Shown here piece by piece: positions 44,965-58,008 of a stretch of 64,000 bases of DNA (position 1 is the first letter of the stretch; every line of letters starts with the position of its first letter). The stretch comes from Nephrocerus scutellatus (taxonomy: Eukaryota; Arthropoda; Insecta; Diptera; Pipunculidae): NCBI GenBank assembly GCA_947095585.1, contig OX352761.1:50952019-51016018 (forward strand), given 5' to 3'. Below the pieces are notes generated by a model that was given only the letters and a program-made list of their open reading frames with translations, had not been told where the DNA came from and did not search any database. A program made the translations under genes and the position numbers.

Positions 44965-47900
44965 CACGCGATTCGCATGAAATTCGGTGTGTAGGGCTAA
45001 GATACGACTATAAAACTTTTTCCAATGGCAGTTCTGGAATATGGTCATTATGGTCGGGAATTTCGGGAACAAAGCAAATTATCAAGCGATTCGCATAAAA
45101 TTCGGTGTGTAGGGCTAAGATACGACTATAAAACTTTTTCCAATGGCAATTCTGGAATATGGTCATTATGGTTTGGTATTTTGGGAACAAAGCAAATTCT
45201 CAAGCGATTCGCATAAAATTCGGTGTGTAGGGCTAAGATACGACTATAAAACTTTTTCCTATGGTAGTTCTGGAATATGGTCATTATGGTCTAGAATTTC
45301 GGGAACATAGCAATTTCTCAAGCGATTCGCAGGAAATTCGGTGTGTAGGACTAAAATGCGACTATAAGACTTCTTCCTATAGATTATCTGGAATATGATC
45401 ATTATGGTCTGGAATTTCGGGAACAAAGCAATTTCTCAAGCGATTCGCATGAAATTCGGTGTGTAGGGCTGAGATACGACTATAAAACTTTTTCCTATGG
45501 CAGTTCTGGAATATGGTCATTATGGTCTAGAATTTCGGGAACATAGCAAATTCTCAAGCTATTCGCATGAAATTTGGTATGTAGGGCTGAGATACGACTA
45601 TAAAACTTTTTCCTATGGCAGTTCTGGAATATGGTCATTATGGTCTAGAATTTCGGGAACATAGCAATTTCTCAAGCGATTCGTAGGAAATTCGGTGTGT
45701 AGGACTAAAATGCGACTATAAGACTTCTTCCTATAGATATTCTGGAATATGATCATTATGGTCTGGAATTTCAGGAACAAAGCAATTTCTCAAGCGATTC
45801 GCATGAAATTCGGTGTGTAGGGCTGAGATACGACTATAAAACTTTTTCCTATGGCAGTTCTGGAATATGGTCATTATGGTCTAGAATTTCGGGAACATAA
45901 CAATTTCTCAAGCGATTCGTAGGAAATTCGGTGTGTAGGACTAAAATGCGACTATAAGACTTCTTCCTATAGATATTCTGGAATATGATCATTATGGTCT
46001 GGAATTTCGGGAACAAAGCAATTTCTCAAGCGATTCGCATGAAATTCGGTGTGTAGGGCTGAGATACGACTATAAAACTTTTTCCTATGGCAGTTCTGGA
46101 ATATGGTCATTATGGTCTAGAATTTCGGGAACAAAGCAAATTCTCAAGCTATTCGCATGAAATTTGGTATGTAGGGCTGAGATACGACTATAAAACTTTT
46201 TCCTATGGCAGTTCTGGAATATGGTCATTATGGTCTAGAATTTCGGGAACATAGCAATTTCTCAAGCGATTCGTAGGAAATTCGGTGTGTAGGACTAAAA
46301 TGCGACTATAAGACTTCTTCCTATAGATATTCTGGAATATGATCATTATGGTCTGGAATTTCGGGAACAAAGCAATTTCTCAAGCGATTCGCATGAAATT
46401 CGGTGTGTAGGGCTAAGATACGACTATAAAACTTTTTCCGATGGCAATTCTGGAATATGGTCATTATGGTCCGGGAATTTCGGGAACAAAGCAAATTCTC
46501 ACGCGATTCGCATGAAATTCGGTGTGTAGGGCTAAGATACGACTATAAAACTTTTTCCAATGGCAGTTCTGGAATATGGTCATTATGGTCGGGAATTTCG
46601 GGAACAAAGCAAATTATCAAGCGATTCGCATAAAATTCGGTGTGTAGGGCTAAGATACGACTGTAAAACTTTTTCCAATGGCAATTCTGGAATATGGTCA
46701 TTATGGTCTGGAATTTCGGGAACAAAGGAAATTCTCACGCGATTCGCATGAAATTCGGTGTGTAGGGCTAAGATACGACTATAAAACTTTTTCCAATGGC
46801 AATTCTGGAATATGGACATTATGGTCTGGAATTTCTCAAGCGATTCGTATGAAATTGGGTATGTAGGACTAAAATGCGACTATAAGACTTCTTCCTATGG
46901 ATATTCTGGAATATGGTCATTATGGTCTGGAATTGGGGGAACAAAGCAAATTCTCAAGCGATTCGCATAAAATTCGGTGTGTAGGGCTAAGATACGACTA
47001 TAAAACTTTTTCCAATGGCAATTCTGGAATATGGTCATTATGGTCTGGAATTTCGGGAACAAAGGAAATTCTCACGCGATTCGCATGAAATTCGGTGTGT
47101 AGGGCTAAGATACGACTATAAAACTTTTTCCAATGGCAGTTCTGGAATATGGTCATTATGGTCGGGAATTTCGGGAACAAAGCAAATTATCAAGCGATTC
47201 GCATAAAATTCGGTGTGTAGGGCTAAGATACGACTATAAAACTTTTTCCAATGGCAATTCTGGAATATGGTCATTATGGTTTGGTATTTTGGGAACAAAG
47301 CAAATTCTCAAGCGATTCGCATAAAATTCGGTGTGTAGGGCTAAGATACGACTATAAAACTTTTTCCTATGGTAGTTCTGGAATATGGTCATTATGGTCT
47401 AGAATTTCGGGAACATAGCAATTTCTCAAGCGATTCGCAGGAAATTCGGTGTGTAGGACTAAAATGCGACTATAAGACTTCTTCCTATAGATTATCTGGA
47501 ATATGATCATTATGGTCTGGAATTTCGGGAACAAAGCAATTTCTCAAGCGATTCGCATGAAATTCGGTGTGTAGGGCTGAGATACGACTATAAAACTTTT
47601 TCCTATGGCAGTTCTGGAATATGGTCATTATGGTCTAGAATTTCGGGAACATAGCAAATTCTCAAGCTATTCGCATGAAATTTGGTATGTAGGGCTGAGA
47701 TACGACTATAAAACTTTTTCCTATGGCAGTTCTGGAATATGGTCATTATGGTCTAGAATTTCGGGAACATAGCAATTTCTCAAGCGATTCGTAGGAAATT
47801 CGGTGTGTAGGACTAAAATGCGACTATAAGACTTCTTCCTATAGATATTCTGGAATATGATCATTATGGTCTGGAATTTCAGGAACAAAGCAATTTCTCA

Positions 47901-50900
47901 AGCGATTCGCATGAAATTCGGTGTGTAGGGCTGAGATACGACTATAAAACTTTTTCCTATGGCAGTTCTGGAATATGGTCATTATGGTCTAGAATTTCGG
48001 GAACATAACAATTTCTCAAGCGATTCGTAGGAAATTCGGTGTGTAGGACTAAAATGCGACTATAAGACTTCTTCCTATAGATATTCTGGAATATGATCAT
48101 TATGGTCTGGAATTTCGGGAACAAAGCAATTTCTCAAGCGATTCGCATGAAATTCGGTGTGTAGGGCTGAGATACGACTATAAAACTTTTTCCTATGGCA
48201 GTTCTGGAATATGGTCATTATGGTCTAGAATTTCGGGAACAAAGCAAATTCTCAAGCTATTCGCATGAAATTTGGTATGTAGGGCTGAGATACGACTATA
48301 AAACTTTTTCCTATGGCAGTTCTGGAATATGGTCATTATGGTCTAGAATTTCGGGAACATAGCAATTTCTCAAGCGATTCGTAGGAAATTCGGTGTGTAG
48401 GACTAAAATGCGACTATAAGACTTCTTCCTATAGATATTCTGGAATATGATCATTATGGTCTGGAATTTCGGGAACAAAGCAATTTCTCAAGCGATTCGC
48501 ATGAAATTCGGTGTGTAGGGCTAAGATACGACTATAAAACTTTTTCCGATGGCAATTCTGGAATATGGTCATTATGGTCCGGGAATTTCGGGAACAAAGC
48601 AAATTCTCACGCGATTCGCATGAAATTCGGTGTGTAGGGCTAAGATACGACTATAAAACTTTTTCCAATGGCAGTTCTGGAATATGGTCATTATGGTCGG
48701 GAATTTCGGGAACAAAGCAAATTATCAAGCGATTCGCATAAAATTCGGTGTGTAGGGCTAAGATACGACTGTAAAACTTTTTCCAATGGCAATTCTGGAA
48801 TATGGTCATTATGGTCTGGAATTTCGGGAACAAAGGAAATTCTCACGCGATTCGCATGAAATTCGGTGTGTAGGGCTAAGATACGACTATAAAACTTTTT
48901 CCAATGGCAATTCTGGAATATGGACATTATGGTCTGGAATTTCTCAAGCGATTCGTATGAAATTGGGTATGTAGGACTAAAATGCGACTATAAGACTTCT
49001 TCCTATGGATATTCTGGAATATGGTCATTATGGTCTGGAATTGGGGGAACAAAGCAAATTCTCAAGCGATTCGCATAAAATTCGGTGTGTAGGGCTAAGA
49101 TACGACTATAAAACTTTTTCCAATGGCAATTCTGGAATATGGTCATTATGGTCTGGAATTTCGGGAACAAAGGAAATTCTCACGCGATTCGCATGAAATT
49201 CGGTGTGTAGGGCTAAGATACGACTATAAAACTTTTTCCAATGGCAATTCTGGAATATGGTCATTATGGTCTGGAATTTCGGGAACAAAGGAAATTCTCA
49301 CGCGATTCGCATGAAATTCGGTGTGTAGGGCTAAGATACGACTATAAAACTTTTTCCAATGGCAGTTCTGGAATATGGTCATTATGGTCGGGAATTTCGG
49401 GAACAAAGCAAATTATCAAGCGATTCGCATAAAATTCGGTGTGTAGGGCTAAGATACGACTATAAAACTTTTTCCAATGGCAATTCTGGAATATGGTCAT
49501 TATGGTTTGGTATTTTGGGAACAAAGCAAATTCTCAAGCGATTCGCATAAAATTCGGTGTGTAGGGCTAAGATACGACTATAAAACTTTTTCCTATGGTA
49601 GTTCTGGAATATGGTCATTATGGTCTAGAATTTCGGGAACATAGCAATTTCTCAAGCGATTCGCAGGAAATTCGGTGTGTAGGACTAAAATGCGACTATA
49701 AGACTTCTTCCTATAGATTATCTGGAATATGATCATTATGGTCTGGAATTTCGGGAACAAAGCAATTTCTCAAGCGATTCGCATGAAATTCGGTGTGTAG
49801 GGCTGAGATACGACTATAAAACTTTTTCCTATGGCAGTTCTGGAATATGGTCATTATGGTCTAGAATTTCGGGAACATAGCAAATTCTCAAGCTATTCGC
49901 ATGAAATTTGGTATGTAGGGCTGAGATACGACTATAAAACTTTTTCCTATGGCAGTTCTGGAATATGGTCATTATGGTCTAGAATTTCGGGAACATAGCA
50001 ATTTCTCAAGCGATTCGTAGGAAATTCGGTGTGTAGGACTAAAATGCGACTATAAGACTTCTTCCTATAGATATTCTGGAATATGATCATTATGGTCTGG
50101 AATTTCAGGAACAAAGCAATTTCTCAAGCGATTCGCATGAAATTCGGTGTGTAGGGCTGAGATACGACTATAAAACTTTTTCCTATGGCAGTTCTGGAAT
50201 ATGGTCATTATGGTCTAGAATTTCGGGAACATAACAATTTCTCAAGCGATTCGTAGGAAATTCGGTGTGTAGGACTAAAATGCGACTATAAGACTTCTTC
50301 CTATAGATATTCTGGAATATGATCATTATGGTCTGGAATTTCGGGAACAAAGCAATTTCTCAAGCGATTCGCATGAAATTCGGTGTGTAGGGCTGAGATA
50401 CGACTATAAAACTTTTTCCTATGGCAGTTCTGGAATATGGTCATTATGGTCTAGAATTTCGGGAACAAAGCAAATTCTCAAGCTATTCGCATGAAATTTG
50501 GTATGTAGGGCTGAGATACGACTATAAAACTTTTTCCTATGGCAGTTCTGGAATATGGTCATTATGGTCTAGAATTTCGGGAACATAGCAATTTCTCAAG
50601 CGATTCGTAGGAAATTCGGTGTGTAGGACTAAAATGCGACTATAAGACTTCTTCCTATAGATATTCTGGAATATGATCATTATGGTCTGGAATTTCGGGA
50701 ACAAAGCAATTTCTCAAGCGATTCGCATGAAATTCGGTGTGTAGGGCTAAGATACGACTATAAAACTTTTTCCGATGGCAATTCTGGAATATGGTCATTA
50801 TGGTCCGGGAATTTCGGGAACAAAGCAAATTCTCACGCGATTCGCATGAAATTCGGTGTGTAGGGCTAAGATACGACTATAAAACTTTTTCCAATGGCAG

Positions 50901-51430
50901 TTCTGGAATATGGTCATTATGGTCGGGAATTTCGGGAACAAAGCAAATTATCAAGCGATTCGCATAAAATTCGGTGTGTAGGGCTAAGATACGACTGTAA
51001 AACTTTTTCCAATGGCAATTCTGGAATATGGTCATTATGGTCTGGAATTTCGGGAACAAAGGAAATTCTCACGCGATTCGCATGAAATTCGGTGTGTAGG
51101 GCTAAGATACGACTATAAAACTTTTTCCAATGGCAATTCTGGAATATGGACATTATGGTCTGGAATTTCTCAAGCGATTCGTATGAAATTGGGTATGTAG
51201 GACTAAAATGCGACTATAAGACTTCTTCCTATGGATATTCTGGAATATGGTCATTATGGTCTGGAATTGGGGGAACAAAGCAAATTCTCAAGCGATTCGC
51301 ATAAAATTCGGTGTGTAGGGCTAAGATACGACTATAAAACTTTTTCCAATGGCAATTCTGGAATATGGTCATTATGGTCTGGAATTTCGGGAACAAAGGA
51401 AATTCTCACGCGATTCGCATGAAATTCGGT
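44965..51430. repeat. Satellite higher-order repeat 1 (2108/2226 bp)
   Basis: Blocks recur at an offset of 2108 bp (45008 to 47116, 46543 to 48651, 46897 to 49005) and again at 2226 bp (47116 to 49342, 48651 to 50877, 49005 to 51231). 2108 equals seventeen 118-bp monomers plus one ~101-bp and one +1 variant. The second block has one extra 118-bp monomer (at about 49123), giving 2226. Copies look near-identical across blocks while neighbouring monomers within a block differ, the definition of a higher-order repeat. Confidence 0.85.
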
Positions 51431-53984
51431 GTGTAGGGCTAAGATACGACTATAAAACTTTTTCCAATGGCAATTCTGGAATATGGACATTATGGTCTGG
51501 AATTTCGGGAACAAAGCAATTTCTCAAGCGATTCGTATGAAATTGGGTATGTAGGACTAAAATGCGACTATAAGACTTCTTCCTATGGATATTCTGGAAT
51601 ATGGTCATTATGGTCTGGAATTGAGGGAACAAAGCAAATTCTCAAGCGATTCGCATTAAATTCGGTGTGTAGGGCTAAGATACGACTATAAAACTTTTTC
51701 CAATGGCAATTCTGGAATATGGTCATTATGGTCTGGGATTTCGGGAACAAAGGAAATTCTCACGCGATTCGCATGAAATTCGGTGTGTAGGGCTAAGATA
51801 CGACTATAAAACTTTTTCCGATGGCAATTCTGGAATATGGTCATTATGGTCTGGAATTTCGGGAACAAAGTAAATTCTCACGCGATTCGCATGAAACTCG
51901 GTGTGTAGGGCTAAGATAGGACTATAAAACTTTTTCCAATGGCAATTCTGGAATATGGTCATTATGGTCTGGAATTTCGGGAACAAAGCAAATTCTCAAG
52001 CGATTCGCATAAAATTCGGTGTGTAGGGCTAAGATACGACTATAAAACTTTTTCCTATGGCAGTCCTGGAATATGGACATTATGGTCTGGAATTTCGGGA
52101 ACAAAGCAATTTCTCAAGCGATTCGTATGTAATTCGGTATGTAGGACTAAAATGCGACTATAAAACTTTTTCCTATGGCAATTATTGAATATGGTCTGGA
52201 ATTTAGGGAACAAAGCAATTTTTCAAGCTATTCGCCTGAAATTTGGTATGTAGGGCTGAGATGCGACTATAAAACTTTTTCCTTTGACAGTTCTGGAATA
52301 TAGTCATTATGGGCTGGAGTTTCGGGAACAAAGCAATTTCTCAAGCGATTCGTATAAAATTCGGTATGTAGGACTAAAATGCGACTATAAGACTTCTTCC
52401 TATGGATATTCTGGAATATGGTCATTATGGTCTGGAATTTCGGGAACAAAGCAATTTCTCAAGCGATTCGCATGAAATTCGGTGTGTAGGGCTAAGATGC
52501 GACTATAAAACTTTTTCCTATGGCAATTCTGGAATATGGTCATTATGGTCTGGAATTGAGGGAACAAAGAAAATTCTCAAGCGATTCGCATAAAATGCGG
52601 TGTGTAGGGCTAAGATACGACTATAAAACTTTTTCCAAAGGCAATTCTGGAATATGGTCATTATGGTCTGGAATTGAAGAAACAAAGCAAATTCTCAAGC
52701 GATTCGCATAAAATTCGGTGGGTAGGGCTAAGATACGACTATAAAACTTTTTCCTATGGCAATTATGGAATATGGTCTGGAATTTAGGGAACAAAGCAAT
52801 TTTTCAAGCTATTCGCATGAAATTTGGTATGTAGGGCTGAGATGCGACTATAAAACTTCTTCCTATGGATATTCTGGAATATGGTCATTATGGTCTGGAA
52901 TTTCGGGAACAAAGCAATTTCTCAAGCGATTCGCATGAAATTCGGTGTGTAGGGCTAAGATGCGACTATAAAACTTTTTCCTATGGCAATTCTGGAATAT
53001 GGTCATTATGGTCTGGAATTGAGGGAACAAAGAAAATTCTCAAGCGATTCGCATAAAATTCGGTGTGTAGGGCTAAGATGTGACTATAAAACTTTTTCCT
53101 ATGGCAATTATTGAATATGGTCTGGAATTTAGGGAACAAAGCAATTTTTCAAGATATTTTGGTATGTAGGGCTGAGATGCGACTATAAAACTTTTTCCTA
53201 TGGCAGTTCTGGAATATGGTCATTATGGTCTAGAATTTCCGGAACAAAGCAATTTCTCAAGCGATTCGTAGGAAATTCGGTCTGTAGGACTCAAATGCGA
53301 CTATAAGACTTCTTCCTATAGATATTGTGGAATATGATCATTATGGTCTGGAATTTCGGGAACAAAGCAATTTCTCAAGCGATTCGCATGAAATTTGGTG
53401 TGTAGGGCTAAGATGCGACTATAAAACTTTTTCCAATGGCGATTCTGGAATATGGTCATTATGGTCTGGAATTTCGGGAACAAAGCAAATTCTCAAGCGA
53501 TTCGCATTAAATTCGGTGTGTAGGACTAAAATGCGACTATAAGACTTCTTCCTATAGATATTGTGGAATATGATCATTATGGTCTGGAAATTCGGGAACA
53601 AAGCAATTTCTCAAGCGATTCGCATGAAATTCGGTGTGTAGGGCTAAGATACGACTATAAAACTTTTTCCTATGGCAATTATGGAATATGGTCTGGAATT
53701 TAGGGAACAAAGCAATTTTTCAAGCTATTCGCATGAAATTCGGTATGTAGGGCTGAGATGCGACTATAAAACTTTTTCCTATGGCAGTTCTGGAATATGG
53801 TCATTATGGTCTGGAATTTCGGGAACAAAGCAAATTCTCGAGCGATTCGCATAAAATTCGGTGTGTAGGGCTAAGATGCGACTATAAAACTTTTTCCTAT
53901 GGCAATTATGGAATATGGTCTGGAATTTAGGGAACAAAGCAATTTTCAAGCTATTCGCATGAAATTTGGTATGTAGGGCTGAGA

Positions 53985-55905
53985 TACGACTATAAAACTT
54001 TTTCCTATGGCAGTTCTGGAATATGGTCATTATGGTCTAGAATTTCGGGAACAAAGCAATTTCTCAAGCGATTCGTAGGAAATTCGGTGTGTAGGACTAA
54101 AATGCGACTATAAGACTTCTTCCTATAGATATTCTGGAATATGATCATTATGGTCTGGAATTTCGGGAACAAAGCAATTTCTCAAGCGATTCGCATGAAA
54201 TTCGGTGTGTAGGGCTAAAATACGACTATAAAACTTTTTCCTATGGCAATTATGGAATATGGTCTGGAATTTAGGGAACAAAGCAATTTCTCACGCGATT
54301 CGCATGAAATTCGGTGTGTAGGGTTAAGATACGACTATAAAACTTTTTCCAATGGCAATTCTGGAACATGGTCATTATGGTCCGGGAATTTCGGAAACAA
54401 AGCAAATCCTCACGCGATTCGCATGAAATTCGGTGTGTAGGGCTAAGATACGACCATAAAACTTTTTCCAATGGCAATTCTGGAATATGGTCATTATGGT
54501 TTGGTATTTCGGGAACAAAGCAAATTCTCAAGCGATTCGCATAAAATTCGGTGTGTAGGGCTAAGATACGACTATAAAACTTTTTCCAATGGCAATTCTG
54601 GAATATGGTCATTATGGTCTGGAATTTCGGGAACAAAGGAAATTCTCACGCGATTCGCATGAAAATCGGTGTGTAGGGCTAAGATACGACTATAAAACTT
54701 TTTCCAATGGCAATTCTGGAATATGGACATTATGGTCTGGAATTTCGGGAACAAAGCAATTTCTCAAGCGATACTTATGAAATTGGGTATGTAGGACTAA
54801 AATGCGACTATAAGACTTCTTCCTATGGATATTCTGGAATATGGTCATTATGGTCTGGAATTGAGGGTACAAAGCAAATTCTCAAGCGATTCGCATTAAA
54901 TTCGGTGTGTAGGGCTAAGATGCGACTATAAAACTTTTTCCTATGGCAATTATGGAATATGGTCTGGAATTTAGGGAACAAAGCAATTTTCAAGCTATTC
55001 GCAATAAATTCGGTGTGTAGGGCTGAGATACGACTATAAAACTTTTTCCTATGGCAGTTCTGGAATATGGTCATTATGGTCTAGAATTTCGGGAACAAAG
55101 CAATTTCTCAAGCGATTCGTAGGAAATTCGGTGTGTAGGACTAAAATGCGACTATAAGACTTCTTCCTATAGATATTCTGGAATATGATCATTATGGTCT
55201 GGAATTTCGGGAACAAAGCAATTTCTCAAGCGATTCGCATGAAATTCGGTGTGTAGGGCTAAAATACGACTATAAAACTTTTTCCTATGGCAATTATGGA
55301 ATATGGTCTGGAATTTAGGGAACAAAGCAATTTCTCACGCGATTCGCATGAAATTCGGTGTGTAGGGTTAAGATACGACTATAAAACTTTTTCCAATGGC
55401 AATTCTGGAACATGGTCATTATGGTCCGGGAATTTCGGGAACAAAGCAAATCCTCACGCGATTCGCATGAAATTCGGTGTGTAGGGCTAAGATACGACCA
55501 TAAAACTTTTTCCAATGGCAATTCTGGAATATGGTCATTATGGTTTGGTATTTCGGGAACAAAGCAAATTCTCAAGCGATTCGCATAAAATTCGGTGTGT
55601 AGGGCTAAGATACGACTATAAAACTTTTTCCAATGGCAATTCTGGAATATGGTCATTATGGTCTGGAATTTCGGGAACAAAGGAAATTCTCACGCGATTC
55701 GCATGAAAATCGGTGTGTAGGGCTAAGATACGACTATAAAACTTTTTCCAATGGCAATTCTGGAATATGGACATTATGGTCTGGAATTTCGGGAACAAAG
55801 CAATTTCTCAAGCGATACTTATGAAATTGGGTATGTAGGACTAAAATGCGACTATAAGACTTCTTCCTATGGATATTCTGGAATATGGTCATTATGGTCT
55901 GGAAT
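53985..55905. repeat. Satellite higher-order repeat 2 (1044 bp)
   Basis: Blocks recur at an offset of 1044 bp (54243 to 55287, 54471 to 55515, 54572 to 55616, 54690 to 55734), shared for ~880 bp. 1044 fits seven 118-bp and two 109-bp monomers. A separate similarity at an offset of 9337 links 44335-44700 with 53672-54040. Confidence 0.8.
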
Positions 55906-56130
55906 TTCGGGAACAAATCAATTTCTCAAACGATTCGTATGAAATTGGGTATGTAGGACTAAAATGCGACTATAAGACTTCTTCCTATGTATATTCTGGA
56001 ATATGGTCATTATCTTCTGGAATTTCGGGAACAAAGCAATTTCTCAAGCGATTCGCATGAAATTCGGTTTGTAGGACTAAGATACGACTATAAAACTTTT
56101 TCCAATGGCAATTCTGGAATATGGTCATTA

Positions 56131-56481
56131 TTTTTTTTTTTTTTTTATATATAGAGACTTATTGCCAAGGGATGACTCCCTGAATGACTTACGTCACGGC
56201 AATAAGTTGGGCTAAGCCCTTTATTAAATTCAAAATAAAATAAAAATCGAAAGAATGTGATTTACAATATATCACATTCCTCACGTTTGTAGCCGGTTTC
56301 AATTTATTTTCTCAGAATTCTCCCTGATTCATTGGAAAAGCAATACGAAAAACGAACACGAATTTAGAACGACGCGAGTCCAAATACTTTTATCAATGAA
56401 TCATGGTCAGGGAAAACTACAAAAAACCTTGACCAAGAAAATATTACAAATTATAAAAATAATTTAAAAAATACTGATAAA

Positions 56482-56486
<5 letters not shown>
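56131..56486 (-). other. 340-bp segment between two poly(A) tracts
   Basis: On the minus strand it follows the first A-run and ends '..gtctctatatat' + A-run. It contains 'ttaataaaggg' (possible polyadenylation signal) and a short inverted pair 'cttattgcc' / 'ggcaataag'. The same segment is present in copy 2 (61963-62306). It is either the true LINE 3' UTR tail with an internal A-run, or transduced 3' flank. Confidence 0.55.
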
Positions 56487-56530
<44 letters not shown>

Positions 56531-56561
56531 TGTATATATTAAGAAACAACTTATGAATACT

Positions 56562-58008
56562 TTAACCATCATCCTTCAAGAAGTTGTTAACGGCTAATTT
56601 GAACGCCTGCAGATTATAAGATTCTGGAAACACGTGTTCGACCAATTGATTCCACATCGAAGAGACTCTCGGAAAAAAGGAGGATTTAAAGTGTTGGGTT
56701 CTACATGAAAAAAGATTTAAGGCAAATCTATGTTGATTGCACCTTAAACGAGTGTTTACGTTACTGAGAAAAGGCTCAGGAACTAGAGAACGGGTTTCTA
56801 AAGAACATTTACCGTTGTAAAATTTATAGAAAACAGATAAAGCTCCTACATTTCGTCTGTGCTCCAAACTATCAAGATGAACCAAATGCGATCTTGGAGC
56901 ACCACCCCACACATATGAATTAAATTCTAAAATTGGTCTAACATAAGATTTATATAATCTTAACACTTCAGAGGGAGTGAAGTAGAAGTTACAACGTCTT
57001 ATGAAGCCTAAACATTGGCTAGCTCTTTTTGAAATTTCATAAATATGTTCTTTCCAGGAAAGATCACTTGATACTTTTAAACCTAACAACTTAAGTGAAT
57101 CAGATCTCGCAATAGAGGTACCATTAATAACAGGAGGAACATAATGTTGAGTTGTCTTCTGAGAAAAAAGGCAAGACTGGAATTTATTAGGGTTAAATTC
57201 TACTCTGTTAGAAATGCCCCAATCAAGAATGATTTGAATATTAGACAGAATAGTCAAATTCATTAATTCACGCGAACCATTCAAGCGAGAATTGCATTCT
57301 TTTTGATTGTCAAACTCAATGGAGGCCGATAGTGTTGTATCATCAGCAAATGAATGGATATCACAGGTTGTAGAAGACAACAGGTCGTTGATATATATCA
57401 AGAAGAGCGTGGGAGACAAGGATGATCCTTGAGGCACGCCAGCATTGATCCCATGTAAATCTGAAGATATACCATTTAATACAACTGTTATTTTACGGTT
57501 CCATAAATAATTCTCAATCCATGTAATGAGAGAGGAGTGTAAATTCAGCGCACGAATCTTATTAATAAGACAATCATGCCATACTTATATAGGTTTTCAA
57601 TGCTTCGCTCCAAACAATGAGTCATGTACGTCATTAGTTCGCCTGAAGATCGATTTTTACGAAATCCATACTGCACATCGGATAAACATTCGAATCCAGA
57701 TAGTTCATTAGTCTGAAATTAACGATAGATTCCATTACCTTCGATAGAACCGACAACAAAGCAATAGGTCGGTAGTTCGTAGGTGCCGATTTATCACCTT
57801 TTTTCGGGACGGGTTGAATATTAGCTATTTTCCAAATTGACGGAAAAACCCCTGTCTTCATTGAGAGATGAAACAATTTGCTAAGCGGTTTTGCCAAAGT
57901 AAGATGACAACTTTTCAATACTAATGGCGGAATACCGTCGGGGCCAGTCGCTTTATTGGGGTCAAGAATCCAAAATTTTTCGCATGCTATCTCGAATCTT
58001 AAGGTCAT
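56562..58008 (-). pseudogene. LINE-A reverse transcriptase pseudogene (copy 1)
   Basis: From 58008: 'LDPNKATGPDGIPPLVLKS', 'PVPKKGDKSAPTNYRPIAL' (57634-58008), then GVPQGSSLSPTLFLIYIND and 'HSFADDTTLSAS' (catalytic FADD) and the thumb/C-terminus ending 'AVNNFLKDDG' (56562-57437). Relative to copy 2 it lacks ~50 bp near 57590 (around the first RT Asp, 'SLDIAKAFD') and 3 bp near 57685, and its join to the endonuclease at about 57970 is a deletion. Not functional. Confidence 0.85.

Larger units (their letters stand above)
43290..56130. repeat. 118-bp satellite array, main block
   Basis: About 110 head-to-tail monomers of 118 bp with conserved blocks 'cgattcgcatgaaattcggt', 'gtgtagggctaagatacgac', 'tataaaactttttcc', 'tctggaatatggtcattatg' and 'gaatttcgggaacaaagc'. 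Variants include a 109-bp form lacking 9 bases of the short direct repeat in 'atggtcattatggtc', a ~101-bp form, and an 'aagacttcttcctatagata' subtype. The first monomer at 43290-43400 is degenerate. The right end is cut by LINE-A. 118 is not a multiple of three, so the array has no constant reading frame. Confidence 0.95.
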
